Assembly (NCBI GenBank): GCA_910585645.1
Contig: CAJUFP010000008.1
Coordinates: 1-64,000, forward strand
Direction: 5' to 3'
Source: an uncultured Hungatella sp.
Lineage (GTDB): Bacteria; Bacillota; Clostridia; Lachnospirales; Lachnospiraceae
Length of the DNA stretch: 64,000 nucleotides
The translations under genes and the position numbers were made by a program. Below the pieces are notes generated by a model that worked only from the letters and a program-made list of their open reading frames with translations, was not told the origin of the DNA and did no database searches. The number at the start of each line of letters is the position of its first letter. Positions within the stretch are counted from its first letter, which is position 1. This document shows, piece by piece, positions 25,498-34,460 of this stretch.

Positions 25498-25574
25498 GGT
25501 TTTTTTTTATTTTATTTTTTTTATCTTTATTTTATCCCAGGTACACACTTTGGTCACAATTTTCTTATATACTC

Positions 25575-25755
25575 TAAGTACGTTATCCGAAAGGGTAACG
25601 GGCCTTTGTTTCAAGTAAACCACTTGAAATCACAAAGCTTTTTCATACTCATACCTGTCAGGGGCAACCCTGACAGGCCCCCCTAAAACAATTTCCTAAA
25701 ATATACCTACCATTCCCTAATGAAGACGGCTCTGGAGCGACAGGGCCGTTTTTCA
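25575..25755 (+). ncRNA. Candidate structured non-coding RNA
   Basis: Three hairpins in a row end in a terminator. Hairpin 1 is CGTTATCC-GAAA-GGGTAACG (25581-25600). Hairpin 2 pairs CTTTG-TTTCAAGT with ACTTGAAA-(bulge)-CAAAG (25604-25637). Hairpin 3 is CCTGTCAGGG-GCAA-CCCTGACAGG (25654-25677). The terminator pairs ACGGCTCTG with CAGGGCCGT (25726-25749) before five T. Both tetraloops are GNRA type only on the plus strand, and the T run is also on the plus strand, so the orientation is supported. A TATACT at 25568-25573 may be the -10 box; the -35 is poor. I do not recognise the RNA family. Confidence 0.6.
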
Positions 25756-25765
25756 TTCCTTTTGG

Positions 25766-25787
25766 GGAACTAAAGAGGAACTAAAGA
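25766..25787. repeat. Tandem 11-bp duplication
   Basis: GGAACTAAAGA occurs twice without a gap at 25766-25776 and 25777-25787, just past the ncRNA terminator. It looks like a simple slippage product. Confidence 0.7.
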
Positions 25788-25903
25788 ACGATTTCCTGCG
25801 CAAATGTCAAAATATATTGGGGTTTGGGTAATATCTTCTTTTTGCCCTGGTCATAATACGCATAAAAAGGATCGCGTAATCTCAAACACTCAGGAGGTTT
25901 TTT

Positions 25904-27088
25904 ATGTACACATATCCATGGTATCATTGGATCGCCTTTTTCTATATCTACTGTTTTTTCGGCTGGATCTTTGAATCCGCTTACGTATCTCTGAAAAAAG
26001 GCTGTCTGGTCAACCGGGGATTTCTCCGCCTGCCCATGCTCCCCTTATATGGCACCGGCGCTGTTATGATGCTGTGGGTGTCTCTGCCTGTAAAGGACAG
26101 CCTGATTCTGGTGTATCTTTCCGGGGTTGTGGCTGCCACTGCACTGGAATATGTGACGGGATACATGATGGAGCGGCTGTTTAAAATGAAATACTGGGAT
26201 TACAGCAATCAGAGATTTCAGATCAACGGGTATATCTGCCTTACCTCCTCCATTGCCTGGGGATTTTTGACGATCTTTTTGACGGAAGTGATACACAGGC
26301 CTATTGCCGCTTTTATTCTGAATATGGACCCGTTTCTGGAATTTTTTATTTTAGCGGTTGTCAGCGTTGTGTTTGTGTTGGATGTCGTGCAGTCCACCAG
26401 AGAAGCTCTGGCCCTGGGACAGGCTCTGGAAGCCATGACCAGGATGAAAGGACAGCTGGATGAGATGCAGCTGCAGCTGGCGCTTTTGAGGGCAGAGGCT
26501 GCCCAGAAACTGGAAGATATGAAGAGCGACGCCCGCATGCAGGCGGCAGAGCTTAGAAATGACGCCCATATGCTTGCGCGGGAGTTGAAAAGCGACGCGT
26601 GGCTTCGGGTTGAGGAATTAAGAAGCGAGACAGCCCTTCTCGCCACAGAACTGCGGGACGCGACCCGCCAAAAGGCCGCGGAATTTAAGGAAGATACCGC
26701 TCACATGACTTCCCTCTTAAAAGACAGCGTACACCTGCCGGCAGGCAAGTGGGAGGAATGTCCGAAAGAGTCCCTGCCGGCAGACAGCGAAACTGACAGG
26801 CAAAAAGCCTGCCAGACGCCTCTGGCCTCAGTTGAGGAAGCCGCCTTTTCACAGTTATCATCAGGACCTGACCTGGAGCATATGCCCCACCCCGGACTTT
26901 CGGAGCGGATACAGGCCCAGTCGGAGCGCGTCCAGGCACTCCTGGAATCCCGCAGAAAATTGTACGCCAAGATGTCCTTCTACCGCAGAGGACTTCTAAA
27001 AGGCAACCCCACGGCATCCTCCAGAAAGTTTGGGGAGGCTTTAAAGGAGCTGCGGGATATGGCGGATAGAGGATCCCATGACCGCTGA
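25904..27088 (+). CDS. CmpB-type membrane protein with C-terminal 11-residue repeats
   Basis: 394 residues. Residues 5-165 hold four to five membrane segments and match the putative ABC-transporter-permease family often labelled CmpB (CFFGWIFESAYVSLK, NRGFLRLPMLPLYG, WDYSNQRFQINGYICL). No ABC ATPase is adjacent, so the transporter label is weak. After a short helix, residues 207-272 are six perfect-length 11-residue repeats starting K/R-S/N-D-A (for example KSDARMQAAEL, RNDAHMLAREL), a hendecad amphipathic helix as in apolipoprotein-like or LEA proteins. The rest is polar. AGGAGG precedes the ATG. It may bind membrane or form a right-handed coiled coil; function unknown. Confidence 0.8.
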   Translation: MYTYPWYHWIAFFYIYCFFGWIFESAYVSLKKGCLVNRGFLRLPMLPLYGTGAVMMLWVSLPVKDSLILVYLSGVVAATALEYVTGYMMERLFKMKYWDYSNQRFQINGYICLTSSIAWGFLTIFLTEVIHRPIAAFILNMDPFLEFFILAVVSVVFVLDVVQSTREALALGQALEAMTRMKGQLDEMQLQLALLRAEAAQKLEDMKSDARMQAAELRNDAHMLARELKSDAWLRVEELRSETALLATELRDATRQKAAEFKEDTAHMTSLLKDSVHLPAGKWEECPKESLPADSETDRQKACQTPLASVEEAAFSQLSSGPDLEHMPHPGLSERIQAQSERVQALLESRRKLYAKMSFYRRGLLKGNPTASSRKFGEALKELRDMADRGSHDR

Positions 27089-27110
27089 TCTGCTCTAGCG
27101 CAACGATGTA

Positions 27111-28124
27111 TTAGATCTTCCATCTTTTGTACAGCATATCCGGTACTTTTTGGATCTGCTCAAAGACCTTTGTTATACAGGAACTCCCCAGCACAAGGCA
27201 GGCCCACACTGCCAGCACAATGACAAACACCACGTTTCTCCGATACGCGGATGTGATGATCTCATAAAATCCCCAATACTGCATCATATCCCTGAGAAGC
27301 CGGTGGAGGATATAGACCTGCAGGGTCCTCTGCCCTAAAAAAGTCCACCTTCTTCGGCTTCTGGGGATCACTGCCATCAGCCCCAGGATCATGATCCACG
27401 CCCATAGATAGCACACAGCCCTTACAGGCCCGCCCCACGCATACATTTCCGGAGCCAGCTTTCGGTAGTTCATTCCATACACAATCCTTCCGACAGGCTC
27501 CAAAAACCGGTCCGTTCCCAGAGCCGTAACCACGGCCAGAGCGATCCCTCCTGCCACAAACAGCCACTGATATCTGCTGTCCAGGTATCTCTCCACCTGC
27601 TCCCTCTTCCAGTAATATCCGCCATAAAAGAACGGGGCAAACGACAAAGTCCTGCTCATGGCCAGCGTATCCCCTAAAGAATCCTGATACCCGCCCAGAA
27701 TCCCAAGGCACAGGCAGAGGCCCATGACCACCACAGGTTTTAAACCTGTCAGACAGGGAATGGAGAGATACCACCAGACCAGAGCCAAAAGATACCATGG
27801 CGCGCCATTCTCATGAAAAAAGTCTATATGTCCTGTTACCGGCTGGCCTGCCGCCAGATTTTCCGTTACGTGAACCGCCATCTCAAAGAGAATATACAGC
27901 CAAACAAGCCGTATGACCTTGTCCGTCCGATAGTTTCCCCGCCTGTAAACGCTTTTGGCAAAATATCCGGACATCAGGGCGAACATGGGCATGTGAAACA
28001 GATAGATGATATGGATCAGGCTGCCCACAAACCTTGTCCGCTCCATAGGCAGTAAAAAGTGCCCGATCACCACAAGCGTGATCAAGGCACCCTTCACATT
28101 ATCAAAATAATGATCTCGTTCCAT
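27111..28124 (-). CDS. Acyltransferase family 3 membrane protein
   Basis: 337 residues with about nine to ten membrane segments. The N-terminus FDNVKGALITLVVIGHFLLP carries the conserved His of acyltransferase-3 enzymes, followed by FHMPMFALMSGYF. This family O-acetylates surface sugars, peptidoglycan or lipids. The target is unknown; it resembles the fucose-acetyltransferase-like short forms without a SGNH domain. It lies downstream of the phosphohexomutase gene by 18 bases and is probably cotranscribed, which hints at a glycan role. Confidence 0.85.
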   Translation of the reverse strand: MERDHYFDNVKGALITLVVIGHFLLPMERTRFVGSLIHIIYLFHMPMFALMSGYFAKSVYRRGNYRTDKVIRLVWLYILFEMAVHVTENLAAGQPVTGHIDFFHENGAPWYLLALVWWYLSIPCLTGLKPVVVMGLCLCLGILGGYQDSLGDTLAMSRTLSFAPFFYGGYYWKREQVERYLDSRYQWLFVAGGIALAVVTALGTDRFLEPVGRIVYGMNYRKLAPEMYAWGGPVRAVCYLWAWIMILGLMAVIPRSRRRWTFLGQRTLQVYILHRLLRDMMQYWGFYEIITSAYRRNVVFVIVLAVWACLVLGSSCITKVFEQIQKVPDMLYKRWKI

Positions 28125-28142
28125 TATCCCTCTCTGTTAAGC

Positions 28143-29879
28143 CTACAGCATGGAGTCAACCATAGCCTGTACAGCCTCTCCGAAGGCTTTTGACTTGGCG
28201 TCCGCGTCTTCCAGGGATGCCCCTTTTACTCCATAGTAGAATTTGATCTTGGGCTCGGTTCCGGAAGGTCTCACGCACATCCAGGCCCCGTCGTTCATAT
28301 CATAGTAGAGAACGTTGGAGGCGGGAAGGCCTGTGGGCTTTACTTCTCCGGTGGCCATATCCTTGACGGTATCAAGCTGGTAGTCTCTGGCTGACACGAC
28401 CTGGTAATCTCCCACCTTCGCCGGGGTGTTATTTCGCAGGGTATCCATGATGTTCTGAATCTTTGCCAGGCCCTCGATGCCCTTTAAGCCGATGGACTTC
28501 ACGGCGTCTTTGTAATATCCGTACTTGTCGTACATCGCCACCATGGCATCCCACAGGGTCATGTTCTTGGTCTTGTAGTACGCGGCGGCCTCACACAGAG
28601 CCACGCTGGCGGACACGGCGTCCTTGTCCCTGGCATAGGTTCCGATGAGACATCCGTAGCTCTCCTCCAGGCCGAACATATAGTGTCCCTTGCCGGTGTT
28701 CTCCTCCTTCAGGATCTGCTGTCCGATCCACTTAAAGCCTGTCAGGCACTCCACCAGCTTACAGTTGTAGCCTGCCGCGACCGCGTCCACCAGGTTGGTG
28801 GTAACGATGGACTTCACCACCTCGCCGTCCTCCGGAATCAGGTTCTTGGCCGCTTTCTGGCTCAGCACGTACTCACAGAGCAGGGAACCGGACATGTTGC
28901 CGGTCAGGGGTATGTAGCTGCCGGACTTGCTGTCCTTTACGTAAACGCCCAGACGGTCCGCATCCGGGTCTGTGGCCAGAACCAGGTCCGCGTCCAGCTC
29001 TTTGGCCATACCAAGGCCAAGGGTAAAGGCCTCCTCTGCCTCCGGGTTTGGATAGCTTACGGTGGGGAACTCGCCGTCAGGCAGCTCCTGCTGGGGAACC
29101 ACATACACATGCTCAAAGCCGATCTCCTTCAGCACTCTCCTCACCGGGATGTTGCCGGTTCCGTGAAGGGGGGTGTAGACGATCTTGATGCTGTCCTGCA
29201 TCTTGTCAATGGCTTCCTGGTTCACCACCTGGGCTTTCACATTGGCAATGTATTTGTCGTCGATCTCGGCGCCGATGACCTTATAGAGGCCTGCGGCCTT
29301 TGCGTCGGAAGCGGTCATGGTCTTTACGGTGGACAGATCCTCAATGGCCAGAACCTCCTCTGTCACGCCCTTGTCGTGAGGCGGCGTAAACTGGGCGCCG
29401 TCCTCCCAGTATACCTTGTATCCGTTGTACTCCGGCGGGTTGTGGCTGGCAGTCACGTTGATGCCGGCGATGCAGCCCAGCTCACGGACCGCGAAGGACA
29501 GCTCCGGAGTGGGGCGCAGGCTCTCGAACTTGTATGCCATGATGCCGTTGGCAGCCAGAGTCCTGGCAGCCTCGTCCGCGAACTCCGGAGACATGCGCCG
29601 GGAATCGTAGGCGATCGCCACGCCCTTGTTCTGGCCGCCCTGCTTGATAATGTAGTTTGCAAGGCCCTGGGTGGCTCTGCGCACTACGTAGATGTTCATG
29701 CGGTTGATACCTGCTCCGATGATCCCACGAAGTCCGGCTGTTCCAAATTCCAGATCCATATAAAAACGCTCTTTAATCTCGTTCTCATCCCCCGCGATGG
29801 CACGAAGCTCTTCCTTGGTCGCCTGGTCAAAATACGGATTGGCCAGCCATTCTTCGTAGATTTTCTTGTAATCCTTCAT
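28143..29879 (-). CDS. Phospho-sugar mutase (phosphoglucomutase/phosphomannomutase)
   Basis: 578 residues from ATG 29879 (MKDYKKIYEEWLANPYFD) behind GGGAG; 29 in-frame codons upstream overlap cotS and look non-coding. An alpha-D-phosphohexomutase with the catalytic serine in TASHNPPEYNGYK, metal loop DPDADRLGV, sugar loop GLEESYG and phosphate loop RPSGTEPKIKFY. Length and N-terminus match the PgcA-type phosphoglucomutase of Firmicutes, which makes glucose-1-phosphate for UDP-glucose and wall or lipid glycans. Substrate preference (glucose or mannose) cannot be read from sequence. Confidence 0.92.
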   Translation of the reverse strand: MKDYKKIYEEWLANPYFDQATKEELRAIAGDENEIKERFYMDLEFGTAGLRGIIGAGINRMNIYVVRRATQGLANYIIKQGGQNKGVAIAYDSRRMSPEFADEAARTLAANGIMAYKFESLRPTPELSFAVRELGCIAGINVTASHNPPEYNGYKVYWEDGAQFTPPHDKGVTEEVLAIEDLSTVKTMTASDAKAAGLYKVIGAEIDDKYIANVKAQVVNQEAIDKMQDSIKIVYTPLHGTGNIPVRRVLKEIGFEHVYVVPQQELPDGEFPTVSYPNPEAEEAFTLGLGMAKELDADLVLATDPDADRLGVYVKDSKSGSYIPLTGNMSGSLLCEYVLSQKAAKNLIPEDGEVVKSIVTTNLVDAVAAGYNCKLVECLTGFKWIGQQILKEENTGKGHYMFGLEESYGCLIGTYARDKDAVSASVALCEAAAYYKTKNMTLWDAMVAMYDKYGYYKDAVKSIGLKGIEGLAKIQNIMDTLRNNTPAKVGDYQVVSARDYQLDTVKDMATGEVKPTGLPASNVLYYDMNDGAWMCVRPSGTEPKIKFYYGVKGASLEDADAKSKAFGEAVQAMVDSML

Positions 29880-29962
29880 GATGTAACTCTCCCTTCGTTT
29901 TTGCTGTAGTCTATTATACTTCAAAACCTGGAAAAAGGGAAGATACATAATAGGAAAGATTC

Positions 29963-30958
29963 TCATTTTATTACGGCCAGGAAGCGGTTTCTCTCCGCGG
30001 TCTGCCCGGCCAGGTTCTTAAGTTTTTCCATGTTTCTGTCAGGAATCCACGCCTTGTTGGCGTTCATGTAAAAATTAATCTGTTTCCAGTATTTTTCCGG
30101 GTACAGAAACAGATAGTAAAGGCTTTCTCTGTCCCGGCTTGTCAGGGGCATAACCTTGTCGTAGGCCGAAAGCATCTCCTGGCCCAGAGACGGGCTCCAC
30201 TCATGCTTTTCCATGACTTTTCTCATAAAGTGGTACAGATCTCTCATCTGGTCCCCCAGGTGCATCTTGTGGTACTCGATGACAGCTCCCTTAAGGCCCG
30301 GCGCTTCCGCCTCCTGAACAAACAACACATGGTGCTGGTCTAAGTCTCCGTGGCACAAAAAGGGGGCGCGCGTCTCGTCTTCTCTCTCCAGCCGCGCCAT
30401 TCCTTCCCCGGCTTCCCTGGCCTGCTGGTAGAACAGGGAAAAATTGCTCAGGGCGCACCTTTCGAAATCGGTTTTTCTCTTCTTGTTTTTCATGTAGTTT
30501 CTGGCCCGCCGCAGCTCCTGGCTGCGCCGCTCCATCTCTCTAGTGGCGGTCTCCACCACGATGGAACCTAAGTTCCACTCTTCCTGGCTTTCCACCTTTT
30601 TCAGAATCTGGTGGAGAACGGCGATCTTGCCTATGGCCTCCTTAATCTCTTTGTGGTCCCTGATGTTGCACTCCCGGCCGGTGTACCAGTGCTTTAACGT
30701 GTGTCTGGTGCCGTCCTCGGACAGGGAGATCAGCTCTCCCTGCGCGGTCCTGATATAATCGTCAACCAGGAGCAGACCGGACTTTCTGACCTGTCCCAAA
30801 ACCTGAGTCTCAAATTCCAGGCGTTTCATTGTTCCGCGGTACTCCTGCAAAAGCATGGTTCCCTGGCTGGTCTCGCATATCCATCCGCTGCGCCCTTTGC
30901 GCACGCTGTCCGCAGTCAGGTCGTACTGCGCCAAAGCTTCCAAATGTCTCTCGTTCAC
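29963..30958 (-). CDS. CotS-family spore coat protein (kinase-like fold)
   Basis: About 331 residues. A GTG at 30958 has GGAGG seven bases upstream and is preferred to the GTG at 30964, which overlaps the site. The fold is that of choline/aminoglycoside kinases: LCHGDLDQHHVLF is the catalytic-loop motif, though the DFG-like motif is degenerate (VIEYHKMHLGDQMRDL). CotS and YutH relatives are structural coat or spore-associated proteins in Bacillus and Clostridia. It supports an endospore-forming host. It ends 83 bases before the phosphohexomutase start. Confidence 0.8.
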   Translation of the reverse strand: MNERHLEALAQYDLTADSVRKGRSGWICETSQGTMLLQEYRGTMKRLEFETQVLGQVRKSGLLLVDDYIRTAQGELISLSEDGTRHTLKHWYTGRECNIRDHKEIKEAIGKIAVLHQILKKVESQEEWNLGSIVVETATREMERRSQELRRARNYMKNKKRKTDFERCALSNFSLFYQQAREAGEGMARLEREDETRAPFLCHGDLDQHHVLFVQEAEAPGLKGAVIEYHKMHLGDQMRDLYHFMRKVMEKHEWSPSLGQEMLSAYDKVMPLTSRDRESLYYLFLYPEKYWKQINFYMNANKAWIPDRNMEKLKNLAGQTAERNRFLAVIK

Positions 30959-31054
30959 ATCCACCCCTCCAAACGCCCTCTTTGTAGCTACTTCTAGGGT
31001 ATGAGGGGGCGGGACGGATTATGTTGACTTTTTTCAGATTTTGCTCTCTGCGTT

Positions 31055-32356
31055 TTAAAGAAAGCCCGCCGCTTCAAGTTCTGCAATAAGCGTTTCCTGC
31101 CTGTTCTTTTCAGGGTCTTTTAGCACCAGATCCAGCAGCATCTTTAAGGCCTGTCCCATGACTTTTCCCGGCTTCATCCCATAACGTATCAGGTCGTCTC
31201 CTGTCAGGGCCAGATCTTTCAGGCGGATGCAGTCTCCCCGCTCCCGTATGAGCCTGGTAAGGCCAAGGATCTGGTCTAAATCCTCCCGTGTTTCGGGTAT
31301 ATCGTTCACGCACTGTTTAAATGCCAGCAGATGGCTGTAGGCGTCCTCCGACATCTGGCTCATGGTCTTTCTTAAGAGGCTCTCTTCTGTCCCCATGGGC
31401 CGCTGCCGCCACCGGACCAGAAGTTTTACCCTGTCAATGGTCTCGTTGTCCATTTTCAGTTCTTTTAAAATTGACTGGGCCGCTGCCTCGGTTTCATGGC
31501 ACAAAAGGGCTGCCCACCGCAGGGGGATGACAGGCGGAACCTGGGCTGTTATGTCCAGCTGCCCGGGCTGTATCGTTCCGAAGGTCTTTGAGATCCAGGG
31601 AGCGATGTTGTATGCAAAGACCCTTTCCACGTAGTCCGGGTGGGGGGATACAAGGAGTTTCGTCAGTTCTGTCTGTATCCTCTCTTTGCTTACGTGGACC
31701 AGATTGGGGGCCAGGGTTTTGACGGCTTCTCTGGTCTCCTGCTCAATGTCGAATCCCAGCTGGGCGCTGAAGCGGAGGGCCCGCAGGATTCGAAGGGCGT
31801 CCTCCCCAAACCGGTCCAGGGGATTTCCCACGCAGCAAATCCGCCTCTCTGCCAGGTCTTTTCTTCCGCCAAAAAGGTCGATGAGACCGGTTCTGTGGCT
31901 GTAGGCCATGGCATTGATAGTAAAGTCCCGACGTTTTAAGTCCTCCTCAAGACGGGCGGTGAACGCCACGTTTTTCGGGTGTCTTCCGTCTTCGTACTCT
32001 CCGTCAATGCGGTAAGTGGTGACTTCATAGGCCTCTTTTCCTCTCATGACCGTCACCGTGCCGTGGGCGATCCCTGTGTCTATGGTCCTGCCAAAAATGG
32101 ATTTTACCTGCCAGGGCGCGGCTTTGGTGGTAATGTCCCAGTCTCCCGGCTGTCTTCCAAGAAGGCTGTCCCGGACGCAGCCTCCTACCACATAGGACTC
32201 GAAACCGTGCTCTTCCAGTTTTTCTATGATGTATTCTGCCTGCGGCGGGACGAGAAGACGAAGTTTTGCCGGGTCGCTGGAGAGGAGGGACTCCGTATGG
32301 GCAGCAGCCGCGCCATTGACTTGGGGTTGAAACAGGGGGTTATGGGGATGGGGCAT
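31055..32356 (-). CDS. cca: CCA tRNA nucleotidyltransferase
   Basis: 433 residues from ATG 32356, ten bases after AGGAGG (a TTG two codons earlier is only four bases away). It adds or repairs the 3' CCA of tRNA. Class II features are visible: GGCVRDSLLGRQPGDWDITT (head nucleotidyltransferase with DxD), the flexible RRDFTINAMAY motif, and the EDALRILRALRFSAQLGF motif; the C-terminal half is helical and has an HD-like remnant. It follows the proS gene on the same strand. Confidence 0.94.
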   Translation of the reverse strand: MPHPHNPLFQPQVNGAAAAHTESLLSSDPAKLRLLVPPQAEYIIEKLEEHGFESYVVGGCVRDSLLGRQPGDWDITTKAAPWQVKSIFGRTIDTGIAHGTVTVMRGKEAYEVTTYRIDGEYEDGRHPKNVAFTARLEEDLKRRDFTINAMAYSHRTGLIDLFGGRKDLAERRICCVGNPLDRFGEDALRILRALRFSAQLGFDIEQETREAVKTLAPNLVHVSKERIQTELTKLLVSPHPDYVERVFAYNIAPWISKTFGTIQPGQLDITAQVPPVIPLRWAALLCHETEAAAQSILKELKMDNETIDRVKLLVRWRQRPMGTEESLLRKTMSQMSEDAYSHLLAFKQCVNDIPETREDLDQILGLTRLIRERGDCIRLKDLALTGDDLIRYGMKPGKVMGQALKMLLDLVLKDPEKNRQETLIAELEAAGFL

Positions 32357-32474
32357 GGACAATTCACCTCCTAAGGTTTTCAGAACACTCTGTTATGGAA
32401 AAGTTCCCGGAAAGCCTTTTCGTCTTCCCGGGATCTCTCTGGTCTATGATTCTGTGGCAAAGCAGTGTCAGGTT

Positions 32475-33914
32475 TTAATAGGCACGGCCCCAGTACACCA
32501 TCTTTGCGGCCGGTTTCCCGCAACAGACGCACGTGTCTGACAGCTGTTCCTGCTTAAAAGGCATGCACCGGGAGGTTGCGCCTGTGTCCTCTTTGATCTT
32601 ATCCTCGCACTCCCGGCATCCGCACCACATGGCTTTCACAAAGCCTGGTTTTTCGTTGATGGTCTTTACAAAGCTGCCGTAGTTTACAGCCTGGTATGTG
32701 TGGGCGTCCCTGTGGACCCGGGCCCGGTTAAACATATCGCTCTGGATCGTATCCAGAAGCTCTCCCGCTTTGGCTTCCAGCTCTTCTAATGACACCGTAA
32801 TCTTCTCATGGGTATCCCGGCGCACCAGCACGGCCTCGTTCTTCTCCATGTCTTTGGGGCCGATCTCCACCCGAAGAGGAACCCCCCGCATCTCGCACTC
32901 GCTGAATTTCCATCCGGGACTTTTATCCGTGTCGTCCACCTTCACCCGGAAGCCGCAGTCTGCCAGGCGGTTTTTCAGCTCAAATGCCTTGTCAAGAACT
33001 CCTTCCTTTTTCTGCTGGATGGGCACTACCATAACCTGTACCGGCGCGATCTTTGGCGGCAGCTGCAGTCCGTTGTCATCGCCGTGTACCATGATGATGG
33101 CCCCGATCATGCGGGTGGTCATGCCCCAGGAAGTCTGATGGACATATTTTAAGGTATTGTCTTTATCCGCAAACTGGATGTCAAAGGCTTTGGCGAACCC
33201 GTCTCCGAAGTTGTGGCTGGTTCCGCTCTGAAGGGCTTTTCCGTCGTGCATCAGGGCTTCTATGGTGTATGTGGCCTCCGCCCCGGCGAATTTTTCCTTG
33301 TCTGTCTTGCGGCCCCGGATCACAGGGATGGCCAGCACTTCCTCGCAGAAGTCCGCGTATACATTGAGCATCTGCTCGGTCCGCTCCTGGGCTTCCTGAG
33401 CCGTGGCGTGGGCGGTGTGGCCCTCCTGCCACAGAAATTCCCTGGAGCGGAGAAAGGGCCTTGTGGTCTTCTCCCAGCGCACAACGGAACACCACTGATT
33501 GTACAGCCTGGGCAGGTCTCTGTAGGAGTGGATGTCTTTTGCGTAGAAATCACAGAACAGGGTTTCCGATGTGGGTCTTACGCACATCCTCTCCTGAAGC
33601 GGCTCCAACCCGCCGTGGGTCACCCACGCTACTTCCGGGGCGAATCCTTCCACGTGGTCTTTCTCTTTTTCAAGAAGGCTTTCCGGAATGAACATGGGCA
33701 TGTATACATTCTCCACCCCTGTTTCTTTAAACCGCTTATCCAGCTCTTTCTGGATATTTTCCCAGATTGCGTATCCAGCGGGCTTGATGACCATACAGCC
33801 CTTCACGCTTGCGTAATCGCACAGCTCTGCTTTCTTCACCACATCCGTGTACCATTGGGCGAAATCCACGTCCATGGATGTGATGGCTTCCACCATCTTT
33901 TTGTCGTTTGCCAT
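32475..33914 (-). CDS. proS: Prolyl-tRNA synthetase (short, type 3)
   Basis: 479 residues. A class II synthetase of the short archaeal/eukaryal-like type without the INS editing domain and with a C-terminal zinc-like extension (WCGCRECEDKIKEDTG, CVCCGKPA). Motif 2 (RPFLRSREFLWQEGHTAH) and motif 3 (QLPPKIAPVQV) are present. It is preceded by a T-box leader, so expression rises when tRNA-Pro is uncharged. Because the editing domain is missing, mischarged Ala-tRNA-Pro would need a free-standing deacylase elsewhere. Confidence 0.96.
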   Translation of the reverse strand: MANDKKMVEAITSMDVDFAQWYTDVVKKAELCDYASVKGCMVIKPAGYAIWENIQKELDKRFKETGVENVYMPMFIPESLLEKEKDHVEGFAPEVAWVTHGGLEPLQERMCVRPTSETLFCDFYAKDIHSYRDLPRLYNQWCSVVRWEKTTRPFLRSREFLWQEGHTAHATAQEAQERTEQMLNVYADFCEEVLAIPVIRGRKTDKEKFAGAEATYTIEALMHDGKALQSGTSHNFGDGFAKAFDIQFADKDNTLKYVHQTSWGMTTRMIGAIIMVHGDDNGLQLPPKIAPVQVMVVPIQQKKEGVLDKAFELKNRLADCGFRVKVDDTDKSPGWKFSECEMRGVPLRVEIGPKDMEKNEAVLVRRDTHEKITVSLEELEAKAGELLDTIQSDMFNRARVHRDAHTYQAVNYGSFVKTINEKPGFVKAMWCGCRECEDKIKEDTGATSRCMPFKQEQLSDTCVCCGKPAAKMVYWGRAY

Positions 33915-34054
33915 AAGTAATCGCTCCTCTCTTTTTCATGCAGGTCAGATGCCTGTTGTTTTGTGTGATTGGCAGCGGAGGGATGGGCCGTTTCATAAGA
34001 CGCAGTGTCCTTGAAAAAACAAAGGGTCCGGAGGATGAACTTTCCTACCAGAAC

Positions 34055-34326
34055 AAAAAAGCCACCCGGTCCCTGCCGTATCTCGACAAGGGACCGGATG
34101 ACTGGATATCCGGCGGTACCACCCTAATTAACTGCCTTTTCCAAAAAGGATGCAGGTCAGTTCTCTCTTTTTCCGTTAACGCCAGAAATTACGCCCTGTT
34201 TTCACAGGGGGCTCCAAGGCGGGTTGGGCTTCCAGGGACATGAGAGCCTTTCAGCCGGGGGGACTCTCTCTCTGGGATGTGTGTCGGCTTAATAGTCCTT
34301 TTCATCGCGGATGAATCATTTGATTT
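34055..34326 (-). promoter_or_regulatory. T-box riboswitch in the proS leader
   Basis: The T-box core AGGGTGGTACCGCCGG is at 34110-34125 on the minus strand. A preceding stem III-like hairpin (CTGC...GCAG) and the terminator CCGGTCCCT/AGGGACCGG (34066-34074 with 34089-34097) followed by six T (34055-34060) are present. Stem I lies in roughly 34150-34320. I could not assign the specifier triplet securely; proline is inferred from the gene. Confidence 0.92.
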
Positions 34327-34332
34327 ATGGTG

Positions 34333-34361
34333 ATTCTACGCTAAATTGGGGGGATTGTCAA
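34333..34361 (-). promoter_or_regulatory. Promoter for the proS T-box transcript
   Basis: Minus strand: TTGACA at 34356-34361, 17-base spacer, TAGAAT at 34333-34338. Confidence 0.78.
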
Positions 34362-34394
34362 GACCTATCGCTTACATCCCCCAAACACATAGGA

Positions 34395-34418
34395 GGCAGA
34401 CTGCCCCCACAGTCTGCC
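34395..34418. terminator. Hairpin after the ROK gene
   Basis: GGCAGACTG (34395-34403) pairs with CAGTCTGCC (34410-34418). There is no T run on the minus strand, so it may be a weak terminator or an mRNA-stabilising hairpin for the upstream ROK gene. Confidence 0.5.
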
Positions 34419-34460
34419 CCCGCTCACTTATTCACTCTTTTTCATACCCTGCCGGCCCGT

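Noticed and set aside
25500..25534. T-rich tract as a terminator or UP element
   Set aside because: It is a simple T-rich stretch without an adjacent stem and without a promoter in the right position.
25575..25755. 6S RNA
   Set aside because: Length fits, but 6S RNA needs paired ends and a central bubble; here the 5' end forms a closed hairpin of its own.
28683..29909. A 408-codon open frame on the plus strand
   Set aside because: It lies fully antisense to the phosphohexomutase, has a composition of reversed codons and no similarity or ribosome binding site.
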